DNA from: Bdellovibrio sp.
GTDB lineage: Bacteria; Bdellovibrionota; UBA1018
Length of the DNA: 32,195 nucleotides
Assembly (NCBI GenBank): GCA_016185105.1
Contig: JACPOE010000028.1
Span: 1-32,195, forward strand
Direction of reading: 5' to 3'
The position numbers were made by a program, and so were the translations under genes. Shown one piece after another: positions 25,094 through 32,195 of this stretch. The notes beneath the pieces are model-generated. The model searched no databases, had not been told where the DNA came from, and was given only the letters and a program-made list of their open reading frames with translations. Position 1 is the first letter of the stretch; each line of letters starts with the position of its first letter.

Positions 25094-25948
25094 TTAAGCG
25101 CGGGAGAGTCTTTTTACAATCGTTCTTGCGAGGTTAAGCCCTAAAAGAGGCTCCATTTTTGTAATTAAACCGGGGCTGGTGAAATTAAAGTCCGTGACCC
25201 AGCCCTCAATTAGGTCAACCGCAGCAAGTCTGATTTTTCTGGACCTAAGGTAGGAGGCTATCTTAAGGGCTGCTAGTTTTTCAGCTCGATTCAATTTCGT
25301 TTTTTGAAGCTGGCTCCCTTGGTCAATATTCACCCGAAAGTCTCCGCTGACGGGAAGTTTTTTTACCGCAGCTAGAAGCTTGCCGTCCAAAAACCAGAGT
25401 CGGGTTTCTCCCTTTGAGATTCCCTCGAGGTAGCTCTGAAGTAAGACCGGCTGATAGAAGCCGTGGGTAGCCGCACTCAGCAGCAACTTCGCATTTTGGA
25501 CCCGATCCTCCTTAGACCAATCCAAGAGTTCTACACCGTGACTCTGTGCCTCATAAAGAGGCTTCAAGACAGTTCGTCCGTGTTTTTTCCCAAATTCTCT
25601 GAGCTTGTCCCACTGGCTGCTGACTAGGCTGGGGGGGAAGAGTTTTGCTTTACGTAAAAAAGCCGCCTCCATTTTCTCGTTCCCCTGCAACAGGACAGAG
25701 AGAGGATTTACAAGTTCAGTCTTCTTTGAACCCTCTAGGCCAATAGCGAGGATCTGAAGAGGATGAAGAATTTGCTGAGCGTCCAGCTTGGCTTCAGAGT
25801 AGTCCAAGCGTATCGATCGTACGTCACACCAGTACTGGGGAATTCCCAGTTTGAGCCCCTCTTCCGCTAGTCTAAGCGATGTGTCATTGGGGTGATCCAA
25901 CGTATTCCAGGGGTCAGTGATCCATAAGGTAGCTTTTTTTCGGGTCAC
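25094..25948 (-). CDS. Divergent glutathione-synthetase-like ATP-grasp ligase
   Basis: Resembles GshB along its length: an N-terminal domain (LWITDPWNTLDHPNDTSLRL, like the DP..I..KDTS of GshB), VNPLSVLLQGNEKM (80-93, like NPQSLRDCNEK), TVLKPLYEAQSHGVELL (126-142), LQSYLEGISKGETRLWFLDG (170-189) and TDFNFTSPG (252-260, like TEINVTSP). The metal ligands Asp245, Asp253 and Asn255 correspond to E. coli Asp273, Glu281 and Asn283, so one Glu is replaced by Asp. The glycine-rich GMGG of the ATP loop is replaced by AQSHG. At 284 residues it is about 30 shorter than E. coli GshB. I therefore call the fold but not the substrate. GTG 25948 overlaps the ispA stop (GTGA). Confidence 0.75.
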   Translation of the reverse strand: MTRKKATLWITDPWNTLDHPNDTSLRLAEEGLKLGIPQYWCDVRSIRLDYSEAKLDAQQILHPLQILAIGLEGSKKTELVNPLSVLLQGNEKMEAAFLRKAKLFPPSLVSSQWDKLREFGKKHGRTVLKPLYEAQSHGVELLDWSKEDRVQNAKLLLSAATHGFYQPVLLQSYLEGISKGETRLWFLDGKLLAAVKKLPVSGDFRVNIDQGSQLQKTKLNRAEKLAALKIASYLRSRKIRLAAVDLIEGWVTDFNFTSPGLITKMEPLLGLNLARTIVKRLSRA

Positions 25949-26802
25949 GGATGAGCTCTCCTTAGTTTTTTCAAAACCTCTTCAGCAAGGAGGATCAATT
26001 CCCTGCTCTGGTTTCCCCATAGCGCTGAGATTTTTTCCATCGCCGGAGTTAACTTAGCCGAACTCGAGCGGATTGCCTCCTCGGGACTGAGATAGGCTAA
26101 CACACTTGTCTTTGCTGTGTCGGTAGGGATTCCATCTTCGAGGTCGTCGGCAACTTGAAAGGCATTTCCAAGACTCTTGCCAAAAGCTGCTAGGGCTTGG
26201 CCCCTTTCGCTGGCTTCTTCGATTCTTGCGAATGCGGCTGGCACCAGGATGGAAGCTAAAAATAGGGCTCCTGTTTTCTGAGCATGCACCCACTGAAGAT
26301 CGGAAAGAGTTGCTTCTGGCTGCAAGAGGCCCGATTCAGCGGCCTGACCGCCAATGACTCCTCTGGGACCAACCGCATCCTGGAATTTTCTCAGTCCTTC
26401 CAACACCACGTCCGCTGGCAAGGGTGTATTTAGAAACGCATCCACGGCAATCGCCTGCAAGGCGTCGCCCGCTAAAAGAGCAACATCTTCACCAAACTTT
26501 TTGTGATTAGAGGGCTGACCACGACGCATATCGTCATCATCCATGCACGGCAGGTCATCATGAATTAAAGTGAAGCAATGGATAAATTCCAGTGCAGCAG
26601 CTGCAGGAATCAGAGATTCCTTTTTTAGTCCCAACATTTTTCCAGTGGTCAAAAGCAGACGGGGTCGAATCCTTTTTCCAGGGGTAAAAATGCTGTATCG
26701 GATTGAATCCGATAAGATTTTTGGGGAATGTCCTGCTTTGCCAGATAAATGCTTCTCTAACTCCGAGTCCAATTCTTTTTCTAACTCGATTTGTAAATCC
26801 AT
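25945..26802 (-). CDS. ispA: Polyprenyl diphosphate synthase, probably farnesyl diphosphate synthase
   Basis: Condenses isopentenyl diphosphate with allylic diphosphates for quinone and cell-wall carrier lipids. Counting from ATG 26802: GKRIRP (42-47), the first Asp-rich motif HDDLPCMDDDDMRRG (81-95), GDALQAIA (112-119), GGQAAE (151-156), KTGALF (176-181) and the second Asp-rich motif FQVADDLEDG (215-224). The four-residue spacing in DDxxxxD is that of bacterial type II enzymes. Phe77, five residues before the first Asp, is bulky, which predicts a C15 product. The 285 residues are close to IspA (299). ATG 26802 is preferred to GTG 26811 because AGAAAG lies eight bases before it. It sits 21 bases after gspN. 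Confidence 0.92.
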   Translation of the reverse strand: MDLQIELEKELDSELEKHLSGKAGHSPKILSDSIRYSIFTPGKRIRPRLLLTTGKMLGLKKESLIPAAAALEFIHCFTLIHDDLPCMDDDDMRRGQPSNHKKFGEDVALLAGDALQAIAVDAFLNTPLPADVVLEGLRKFQDAVGPRGVIGGQAAESGLLQPEATLSDLQWVHAQKTGALFLASILVPAAFARIEEASERGQALAAFGKSLGNAFQVADDLEDGIPTDTAKTSVLAYLSPEEAIRSSSAKLTPAMEKISALWGNQSRELILLAEEVLKKLRRAHP

Positions 26803-26823
26803 AAGGTGCACTTTCTAAGACGT

Positions 26824-28050
26824 TCAGTCTGAAGATGTTGTATTCTCTTTGGTCAGGCTGGGCTGCGCTCCTCCTGGAGGAGGAGATTGAACCGAGTCGC
26901 CGGTAGGTTGGCCAGCTTGAGGGGAGCCGGTTAGAAGTGAAGGAAGAGATCCTCCTCCTAACGGTGTTGGAACCAGACCATCTAGGGTTCCACTCAAGCT
27001 ATAGGAGTAACTTCCGTCTGACTCTTTCGCCTGACCTAACAGAGCATCTAGGATAGGGAAAGCCTTCATCACAGTTTCGGAAATACCGAACCTGACTTTC
27101 GCATTTAACCCACTGGAGGGCCAGGTTGCTGCAAGGCTCAAGTCTCCGGTTAGGTTTGCAATGAGATCATCTTTCGAATTTCCGGGTTTGCCGAGCTTTA
27201 AAGCCTTGATCGGGCCCTTACCCTTGTCGAGGTTGGCTTCAAGTTCACCTTCGGAGATAAAGATCTTTGGAATCAGGAATCCAGCAATGGATTGAGACTC
27301 AAGCGTGATTTTCTTGGCTGTGAAATGCGCTTGTCCGCCTAGGGTGCTCGGAAGATTGAAATCACCACTCAGGTCGCCTTCTCCGTCTAGTGTTCCGCCT
27401 CCCTGAATCCCTGCAAGGAACGGCAAAACTCCAAGTTTCTGAATTTCCAACTTTTCGGCTTTAACTCGTATAGAACCCTTGGTCCCACTAAAGGAAAATG
27501 CTCCTCGGAGTCTTCCTTCGCCATTTCTGATTTGGATTTCACCTGCCATTTTGCGAAAAAGAGCACCAATCAGCGAAGGGGAAATTTCCAATCTTTCAAT
27601 TCTAACGGCAGGATTGGGCTGGGGCAGCGTGATCAATGCATTTTTGAGAGTGAAGCTCAGGCCAAATAGAAGACTGAGGTCGGTCTCTGTTGTGGAGACG
27701 GAAATACCGGAATGCGCCAGCTCTGACGTGATCGTTCCTAAGATATCGTTTTTTATTTTATCATCTGGAAGTTTAATCCAGGTGAACATCACCAATAAAA
27801 ATAGCGTGGTGAGCGCCCATCCGGCAAACCTGCCAATCTTTCTAAGGCGCGTAGGTGGTGGAATGGGTTCGCTAGATTCCGTCTCATCAGGGGTTGGGAG
27901 AGCCTCTATCGTTACAGACGAGCCTTCTTCGGCTACTAAGCCCGTAGAGGATCTTTCAACTGAAATTTCTCCAGTGAGAGATCCGGGTTCCTTTGGAGGC
28001 GAGATAGAGGTCGAACTGCCAGAGTCGTCGTCTTTTTGAGAAGTTGTCAT
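26824..28050 (-). CDS. gspN: Type II secretion system protein GspN
   Basis: Inner-membrane accessory protein of the T2SS. A 74-residue cytoplasmic tail, rich in Ser, Pro, Glu and Asp, precedes a single helix at about 75-92 (FAGWALTTLFLLVMFTWI). The periplasmic part has repeating beta segments as in GspN/AsmA-like proteins, for example GTLDGEGDLSGDFNLPSTLG and LTGDLSLAATWPSSGLN, and ends in a Gly/Pro/Ser-rich tail (about 365-408). GspN is absent from many T2SS. The identification rests on this architecture and on position after gspM, with which it overlaps by four bases (ATGA). The long acidic N-terminal tail is unusual. Confidence 0.82.
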   Translation of the reverse strand: MTTSQKDDDSGSSTSISPPKEPGSLTGEISVERSSTGLVAEEGSSVTIEALPTPDETESSEPIPPPTRLRKIGRFAGWALTTLFLLVMFTWIKLPDDKIKNDILGTITSELAHSGISVSTTETDLSLLFGLSFTLKNALITLPQPNPAVRIERLEISPSLIGALFRKMAGEIQIRNGEGRLRGAFSFSGTKGSIRVKAEKLEIQKLGVLPFLAGIQGGGTLDGEGDLSGDFNLPSTLGGQAHFTAKKITLESQSIAGFLIPKIFISEGELEANLDKGKGPIKALKLGKPGNSKDDLIANLTGDLSLAATWPSSGLNAKVRFGISETVMKAFPILDALLGQAKESDGSYSYSLSGTLDGLVPTPLGGGSLPSLLTGSPQAGQPTGDSVQSPPPGGAQPSLTKENTTSSD

Positions 28051-28664
28051 TTTGGAGTTACCAACGTAAATGCAGACACGGCCAGACTGGCATCCAGATA
28101 TCCGGAATGGTCGCCCTTAGTGTCAATGGTTAGATTTCGCAGTTTTACCGGACGCTGTCCAGATTCTAACATGAACGCATAACGGACAATCTGCTTGAGA
28201 TTGACATGTTTAAGTCCAAGCTCAAAAAGTTGCTCTTTGCTTTGTTCAGTAGATGATCCGGTCTTTTCTCCCTGGATTGATAAACTAGACTTCTCCACTC
28301 CGGCAGATCCGGCCGTAGTTTCAAAATAGGCATTCCAACCAGAAGTCTCAGTACCTGAAGAGCTTGCGGCAGACGGAATGGTTTCCCTGAGGTGGCGAAG
28401 TTCGTCAGTCGCGCTTTGAACTAGGGTGAGTAGAGCTCTTTTTTCCAGGAGTTCAGATTTCAAGCTATGGACGCTCCAAACTGCATTGATCAGCAGTCCT
28501 AATACAAAAAGAACTGACAAACCAACGCCGGCAAACTTGAGGTAGGTCTTGCTCTGAGGGTCGAGCTCATCCCATTTGCCTTTCCCCTCCTGAAACCAAG
28601 ACTGTTCATTCAATTTATCTACAGCCTTTTGTAGCCATTCCTTAAACTTTGATTCACTTTCCAT
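28047..28664 (-). CDS. gspM: Type II secretion system protein GspM
   Basis: Assembly-platform protein that pairs with GspL in the inner membrane. The 205 residues have a 41-residue cytoplasmic start, one helix at about 42-64 (LKFAGVGLSVLFVLGLLINAVW), a coiled-coil stretch (about 65-97) and a small ferredoxin-like periplasmic domain at the end (NLKQIVRYAFMLESG, VKLRNLTIDTKG). GspM is longer here than the usual 160 residues or so, with a Ser/Gly-rich linker (about 100-145). It starts inside the gspL 3' end (11-base overlap) and overlaps gspN by four bases, so gspL-M-N are coupled. Confidence 0.87.
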   Translation of the reverse strand: MESESKFKEWLQKAVDKLNEQSWFQEGKGKWDELDPQSKTYLKFAGVGLSVLFVLGLLINAVWSVHSLKSELLEKRALLTLVQSATDELRHLRETIPSAASSSGTETSGWNAYFETTAGSAGVEKSSLSIQGEKTGSSTEQSKEQLFELGLKHVNLKQIVRYAFMLESGQRPVKLRNLTIDTKGDHSGYLDASLAVSAFTLVTPK

Positions 28665-30312
28665 AAGACTCCTCGACAGGTTTTCCTGAGAAGGTCACTT
28701 TCCATTTCTTTTGAGCTTCGCCTTCTAATACGGTTTCTTCGGTTTTGCCTCTTTGAAGACCCGCTACTTTGTCCCCGAGGAGCGAGTTAAGTCGTTCCAA
28801 GTTCTGTGGATTAGAAACCAGAAAAGTCATTTGGGTCGCCGCAGGCCCGGTGCCAGAGACATAGCTGTCACTGGTCGGAGTCCCCGATTGAAAATACGTC
28901 ATATCGACGACCAGATCTTTTGGAATCGTTTTAGAGAGCAAATGGAGGTAGTCCGTGGGTGAACGGGGATTAGGTCCGAACAGCCTGGCTAGCTCTCGTT
29001 GTTTATCAAGCTCCTTGTTGATGGCCTTTCTCAGGTTATTTGTATTGATCATATAAGTCCGCACGGTGTTGGCCGACGGGGCGCCAAAGAAAGTTCTTAC
29101 ATTTTTTTCCAGCGCGGCTTGAGTGGTCTCCATCTTACTTCTGTAGACTGCCGACTGAATGGTCAGACTGAGCAGAAGGGTAGTGACCACAATGGCCGTG
29201 GCAATCAGGGGTTTTCTCAAAATCTTAAGATTGAGCTCTCGGTTTTTTCCCGACTTCGAAAATTCACCTTTCCGAAAGTTAATCGAGTTGTTTCGATTCG
29301 TGCTGACCATACATAAGGCCAAGGCCGCCGCTAAAGGAAAGGTCGCGTTGGATTGGTCGGAATAGGTCACTCCTGATGAAGTAATTGAACTCAGGGAAGG
29401 TAGGATCTGCGCAGGGACTTGAAGTTGTTCTTGCATCCAATGAGTCAGCCCACTCAAAAGTGCCGTACTACCGGCAAGGTAGATTTGGCCGGGGCCTTGA
29501 CCTGCTAAGTTATTAGTCATTAATGCAACTTGGCGGAGTTCATTGCCGAGGGATTGCGAGAGCGCCTCCCTCAAGCACTCCGACATTTCCAGGTGTTCGG
29601 GAGTAACCTCCTGATGGTCTGTAGAGGAAAGGATAACTCCGCGGTCTAATTTCGCTGCTTCGGCTTGTTCTTTGGATAAACCGAACTTATTCATGATGGC
29701 TTGAGTTAAGTCTCCGCCTCCCCATGCGATTTCTCGAACAAAAACTGGGATGTCCTTGTTTTGTACATAAAAGACTGTTTTATCCCGCCCGATATTCATG
29801 AGGAGGACGGGCGTCGCCGGGGAATTATTTACAAAGATCTTATTTAACAGCATTCGATAAGCCCAGGGCTCTGTGGTCACCAAGTCCGGGGAAATTTTGC
29901 CGCTATCTAATTTAAATAAAAGAGCGCCTAAATGAGTTTTTAACGTTGAAGCCACATGAATAGTACTGCCCTGTTTCGCTTGATGGAGGATGGTATAATC
30001 GTAAACCGCATCCTCCAGAGCGAAAGGAAGCTCATCTTCCAGCTCGAAACCGACTCCAGCTAAAATCGCTTTCTTATCGCGCGTTGGGAGCTGTAAGTTT
30101 CTAAGTGTAACCTTATCCGGCGGCATCGCGACCACGACTCGATCAGGTGCTTTTGCCAACGAGCCAATAAGCCTGGCGAGGACTTTCTCTTCTCCTTCTC
30201 GTTCGTTAAAAGGAAACTCGTGGTAGTCGTGAATATCAAACCGTCCAAAAGCACTTTCCATTTCCAGTGCCTTGATACTTGAGCTTCCGATATCGATACC
30301 TAATATACGCAT
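28654..30312 (-). CDS. gspL: Type II secretion system protein GspL, PilM-like actin fold fused to membrane part
   Basis: Inner-membrane platform protein that links the secretion ATPase to the pseudopilus. The cytoplasmic part (about 1-340) is an actin-like fold as in PilM: phosphate-1 ILGIDIGSSSIKALE (3-17), phosphate-2 VLLMNIGRDKTVFYV (169-183) and the adenosine motif IYLAGSTALLSG (277-288). The linker NFRKGEFS (345-352) leads to one helix at about 367-389 and a periplasmic PilN-like/ferredoxin-like domain (about 430-540). At 552 residues it is longer than enterobacterial GspL (about 400). ATP binding is plausible since the glycines are kept, though many GspL proteins have lost it. It begins nine bases after gspK. 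Confidence 0.88.
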   Translation of the reverse strand: MRILGIDIGSSSIKALEMESAFGRFDIHDYHEFPFNEREGEEKVLARLIGSLAKAPDRVVVAMPPDKVTLRNLQLPTRDKKAILAGVGFELEDELPFALEDAVYDYTILHQAKQGSTIHVASTLKTHLGALLFKLDSGKISPDLVTTEPWAYRMLLNKIFVNNSPATPVLLMNIGRDKTVFYVQNKDIPVFVREIAWGGGDLTQAIMNKFGLSKEQAEAAKLDRGVILSSTDHQEVTPEHLEMSECLREALSQSLGNELRQVALMTNNLAGQGPGQIYLAGSTALLSGLTHWMQEQLQVPAQILPSLSSITSSGVTYSDQSNATFPLAAALALCMVSTNRNNSINFRKGEFSKSGKNRELNLKILRKPLIATAIVVTTLLLSLTIQSAVYRSKMETTQAALEKNVRTFFGAPSANTVRTYMINTNNLRKAINKELDKQRELARLFGPNPRSPTDYLHLLSKTIPKDLVVDMTYFQSGTPTSDSYVSGTGPAATQMTFLVSNPQNLERLNSLLGDKVAGLQRGKTEETVLEGEAQKKWKVTFSGKPVEESYGK

Positions 30313-30321
30313 GACGTGCTC

Positions 30322-31689
30322 CTAATAAATCTTCATTGCAGTGATTTTCAAGCCAGACTCCGAACCGCTTCCGGGAGCACTTTGGCCACCACCTGGATTG
30401 GGACCTGGTCCCACAACAGATGGGGGGGCTCCGGCCGTGCGGCCACTCGGTCCACCCGCAGACGCGGTTGGATCTGGGCTTCCCAGCGTAACCCAAGCTT
30501 CAATGGTCCGGGTCGCCGAGTTCACGCTAGCTCTCACTGTGATTTTAAAATACGTCTCATCCGTGACGATATTGATATTTCGTTTCTGCAGGTCGCCTTT
30601 AAACTGGTCTAAACTATACTGGTCTCGGAAGAGGGACACACTCCCTTGAAGGTATTTAAAAAAAGCTTCCGGCTCTCTGAAGGAGTTATCACTTTCAGGA
30701 TCGTCCCTAAATTTGAAAAACTCAGCTCTCTCTTCCTTTACCATCTGGGGCACCAGTGCTTTCAATGTAAAATCATCGATTGTATTTACATTGATCCCCG
30801 CAGTAGGGCTTACGGTAAGGACTGGCGTGAATAATCGATACAGATCGTCGTCAATATTAGCTAGAAAATGCAACTCGGTAATCGAGTAAAAAGGAGCCCG
30901 TTTCATCGGGATTTTATCCCGATTTGAAGTCGTTCTTCTATCGTACAGACGATCTGCCCAAGCAGCGATATTATCGACCAGATCTTCCAAACGAAGATCA
31001 CGGTAGTTGGCAGCAAAATCCTGATCTTCCTCAAACTTTTGATTCAAGATAGTTCCAAGTAAAGTGGAAAGGCTTTGTCTAGCGGCTTCAGGGTCAAAGC
31101 TGGGTGCAGGGCTAGGTGTAGGTGCGGGGCTGGTAGGATTAGGAGTAGGGGCAGCGCCTGGGGTTGGTGTAGGTGAAGGCGATGGAGAGGCTGATGGGCT
31201 GGGCATCGGTGCATAGCCCGGGACAATAAAATTGATATTAAAGCGCTGGGATTCAGATTCAATTGTGGCCGAAAATTTCCCATCCAGTCCGGATTCTTTT
31301 TGAAATTTATTGATCAAATCTTTGTCTGAGTTGCTAATTCCAGGGATACTTGTAGGAATCGGATAAAAGAAAGGAAAGCTCCAGATCTTCTCGATCATTC
31401 CCCGAGGGACACCTTGAGTGGCGCCTTTGCCCATATTTGCGATTAGGGCCTTAACCTGTTGGTAAGCTTTCAGGCGAAGCAGCGAGATTTTTAGGCCACT
31501 CTTGGCGAGGTAATGGGCTTTGGCTTCATCTAAGGCACCAAAAGCGATAGTCTGATTCACCTGCGAGACATAAGTAAATTCAGACACCAAAACCGTAAGC
31601 ATGGCAATGGCTGCAAGAACCATGAATAGAGCAATGCCGCTGGAATCGCGGCCTATTTTTGCAGGCTTAGATTCTTGCTGGTATTCCAT
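30322..31689 (-). CDS. gspK: Type II secretion system minor pseudopilin GspK
   Basis: The large minor pseudopilin at the pseudopilus tip. From ATG 31689 the prepilin signal is DSSG (15-18), with cleavage before Ile19 and then the helix IALFMVLAAIAMLTVLVSEF; the usual Glu5 is missing, as is normal for GspK. AKAHYLAKSGLKISLLRLK (56-74) is typical. Unusual are a Pro/Ser/Thr-rich insert at about 161-199 and a Gly/Pro-rich C-terminal stretch at about 403-446. ATG 31689 is preferred to 31746 because GGAG lies ten bases before it and the leader is then of normal length. It overlaps the gspJ end by 23 bases. Mature GspK is 437 residues, longer than usual (about 320). Confidence 0.88.
   Translation of the reverse strand: MEYQQESKPAKIGRDSSGIALFMVLAAIAMLTVLVSEFTYVSQVNQTIAFGALDEAKAHYLAKSGLKISLLRLKAYQQVKALIANMGKGATQGVPRGMIEKIWSFPFFYPIPTSIPGISNSDKDLINKFQKESGLDGKFSATIESESQRFNINFIVPGYAPMPSPSASPSPSPTPTPGAAPTPNPTSPAPTPSPAPSFDPEAARQSLSTLLGTILNQKFEEDQDFAANYRDLRLEDLVDNIAAWADRLYDRRTTSNRDKIPMKRAPFYSITELHFLANIDDDLYRLFTPVLTVSPTAGINVNTIDDFTLKALVPQMVKEERAEFFKFRDDPESDNSFREPEAFFKYLQGSVSLFRDQYSLDQFKGDLQKRNINIVTDETYFKITVRASVNSATRTIEAWVTLGSPDPTASAGGPSGRTAGAPPSVVGPGPNPGGGQSAPGSGSESGLKITAMKIY
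31093..31209 (-). repeat. Low-complexity Pro-Ser/Pro-Thr segment inside gspK
   Basis: This stretch encodes residues about 161-199 of GspK, mostly alternating Pro with Ser, Thr or Ala (such as PSPSASPSPSPTPTPG). It is a degenerate repeat at DNA level and probably a flexible or extended linker within the pseudopilin. Confidence 0.8.
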
Positions 31690-32195
31690 AAAAGGGAAAC
31701 TCCGGTTTAAACTTAAAGGTACCTTCGAAAAAGACTCTTTCTTCACCTTCCATGTTTAGCTTCATCTCGATGACGTCGGGGTAGATGTTTTTAAATTCAT
31801 CCCTTTCGTTATCCCAATTTTTTTGGATCTTAAATTTATCTTGATCCCATTTGTAATAGCTAAAGGTTAGGGATTTGATGCCTCTCAAAAGTTCATATTT
31901 TTTCTCAAATGGGTCTCTCTCGTCGGGATCAAACGCGTTGGGGCTTTCGGTTCGAACAAGAACATAGAGCCCTCTTTTTGCATCGTCTCGGCTGTCTGGC
32001 AAAAGTTCATATGAAATTTTTGCAAATTCGGATTCTGGAGAATCTTTGTAAATCCGGATGTGAGACTGAGTGACAAAGGACATTCGACGGTCATCTCCAA
32101 TGAAGTGGGAAAGGCGTAATCCGGAGGCATCTCCTACAAGCCAGAAACGATTGCTCACCCCGACATTATCGTTGCCCCCAATTTGGTTGGGATTG
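31667..32195 (-). CDS. gspJ: Type II secretion system minor pseudopilin GspJ, 5'-truncated by window end
   Basis: C-terminal part (about 176 residues) of a minor pseudopilin. The frame is open to the right edge, so the prepilin signal lies outside. The visible part is the periplasmic beta-rich head, with strands such as ASGLRLSHFIGD, AKISYELLPDS, GLYVLVRTES, YELLRGIKSLTFSYYKWD and YPDVIEMKLNMEGEERVFFE; GIKSLTFSYY followed by a P-x-V-I-E-M-K-L strand is typical of GspJ. Position directly before gspK, in the order J-K-L-M-N, supports it. The GTG at 32158 is not the true start. Confidence 0.82.
   Translation of the reverse strand, partial: NPNQIGGNDNVGVSNRFWLVGDASGLRLSHFIGDDRRMSFVTQSHIRIYKDSPESEFAKISYELLPDSRDDAKRGLYVLVRTESPNAFDPDERDPFEKKYELLRGIKSLTFSYYKWDQDKFKIQKNWDNERDEFKNIYPDVIEMKLNMEGEERVFFEGTFKFKPEFPFYGIPARI

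Noticed and set aside
27479-28039. A 186-codon open frame on the plus strand opposite gspN
   Set aside because: It lies entirely antisense to gspN, which has clear architecture and operon context. It shows no domain and no ribosome site of note.

Overview
The window reads as a chromosomal segment of a Gram-negative bacterium of the Bdellovibrio/deltaproteobacterial type. The assignment is an inference. It rests on the pheS-pheT-ihfA-merR order, an LDH-like malate dehydrogenase next to sucCD-ndk, a type II secretion system (T2SS) operon with a PilM-like GspL and a GspN, and many proteins with Sec signal peptides. I see no tRNA or rRNA gene, CRISPR array, insertion sequence or phage gene.

Region 1 (1-3811) ends a plus-strand operon: an unknown protein cut by or close to the window edge, then a complete thiamine ABC importer (thiB-thiP-thiQ) whose genes overlap by 4 bases.

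Region 2 (3857-11309) is a central-metabolism block: icd, a secreted HAD-type phosphatase (DUF2608-like), mdh, sucC, sucD, ndk and glutamine-dependent nadE. It covers several TCA steps plus NTP and NAD supply. A small lysine-tailed coiled-coil protein follows (11395-11832) and ends at a strong intrinsic terminator.

Region 3 (11889-17940) starts at a good sigma70-like promoter. It holds the translation block infC-rpmI-rplT-pheS-pheT, then ihfA and a MerR-like regulator. IF3 is unusual: it has low-complexity extensions at both ends, and its only strong Shine-Dalgarno site lies too far from the ATG.

Region 4 (18070-22476) is the accessory part. It has four neighbouring genes, in alternating directions, each encoding a protein with a Sec signal peptide. 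Three are unrecognised. The fourth (19323-20900) carries the Gln, Cys, His and Asn signatures of a papain-fold (C1-like) cysteine peptidase. A small membrane protein with its own promoter follows.

Region 5 (22612-32195) is one long minus-strand run with overlaps or very short gaps: gspJ (cut by the window end), gspK, gspL, gspM, gspN, ispA, a divergent glutathione-synthetase-like ATP-grasp enzyme, an MFS transporter and a GT-C-type membrane glycosyltransferase. The T2SS could export the Sec-secreted proteins of region 4, but that link is inference only. No stretch longer than about 140 bases lacks a gene.
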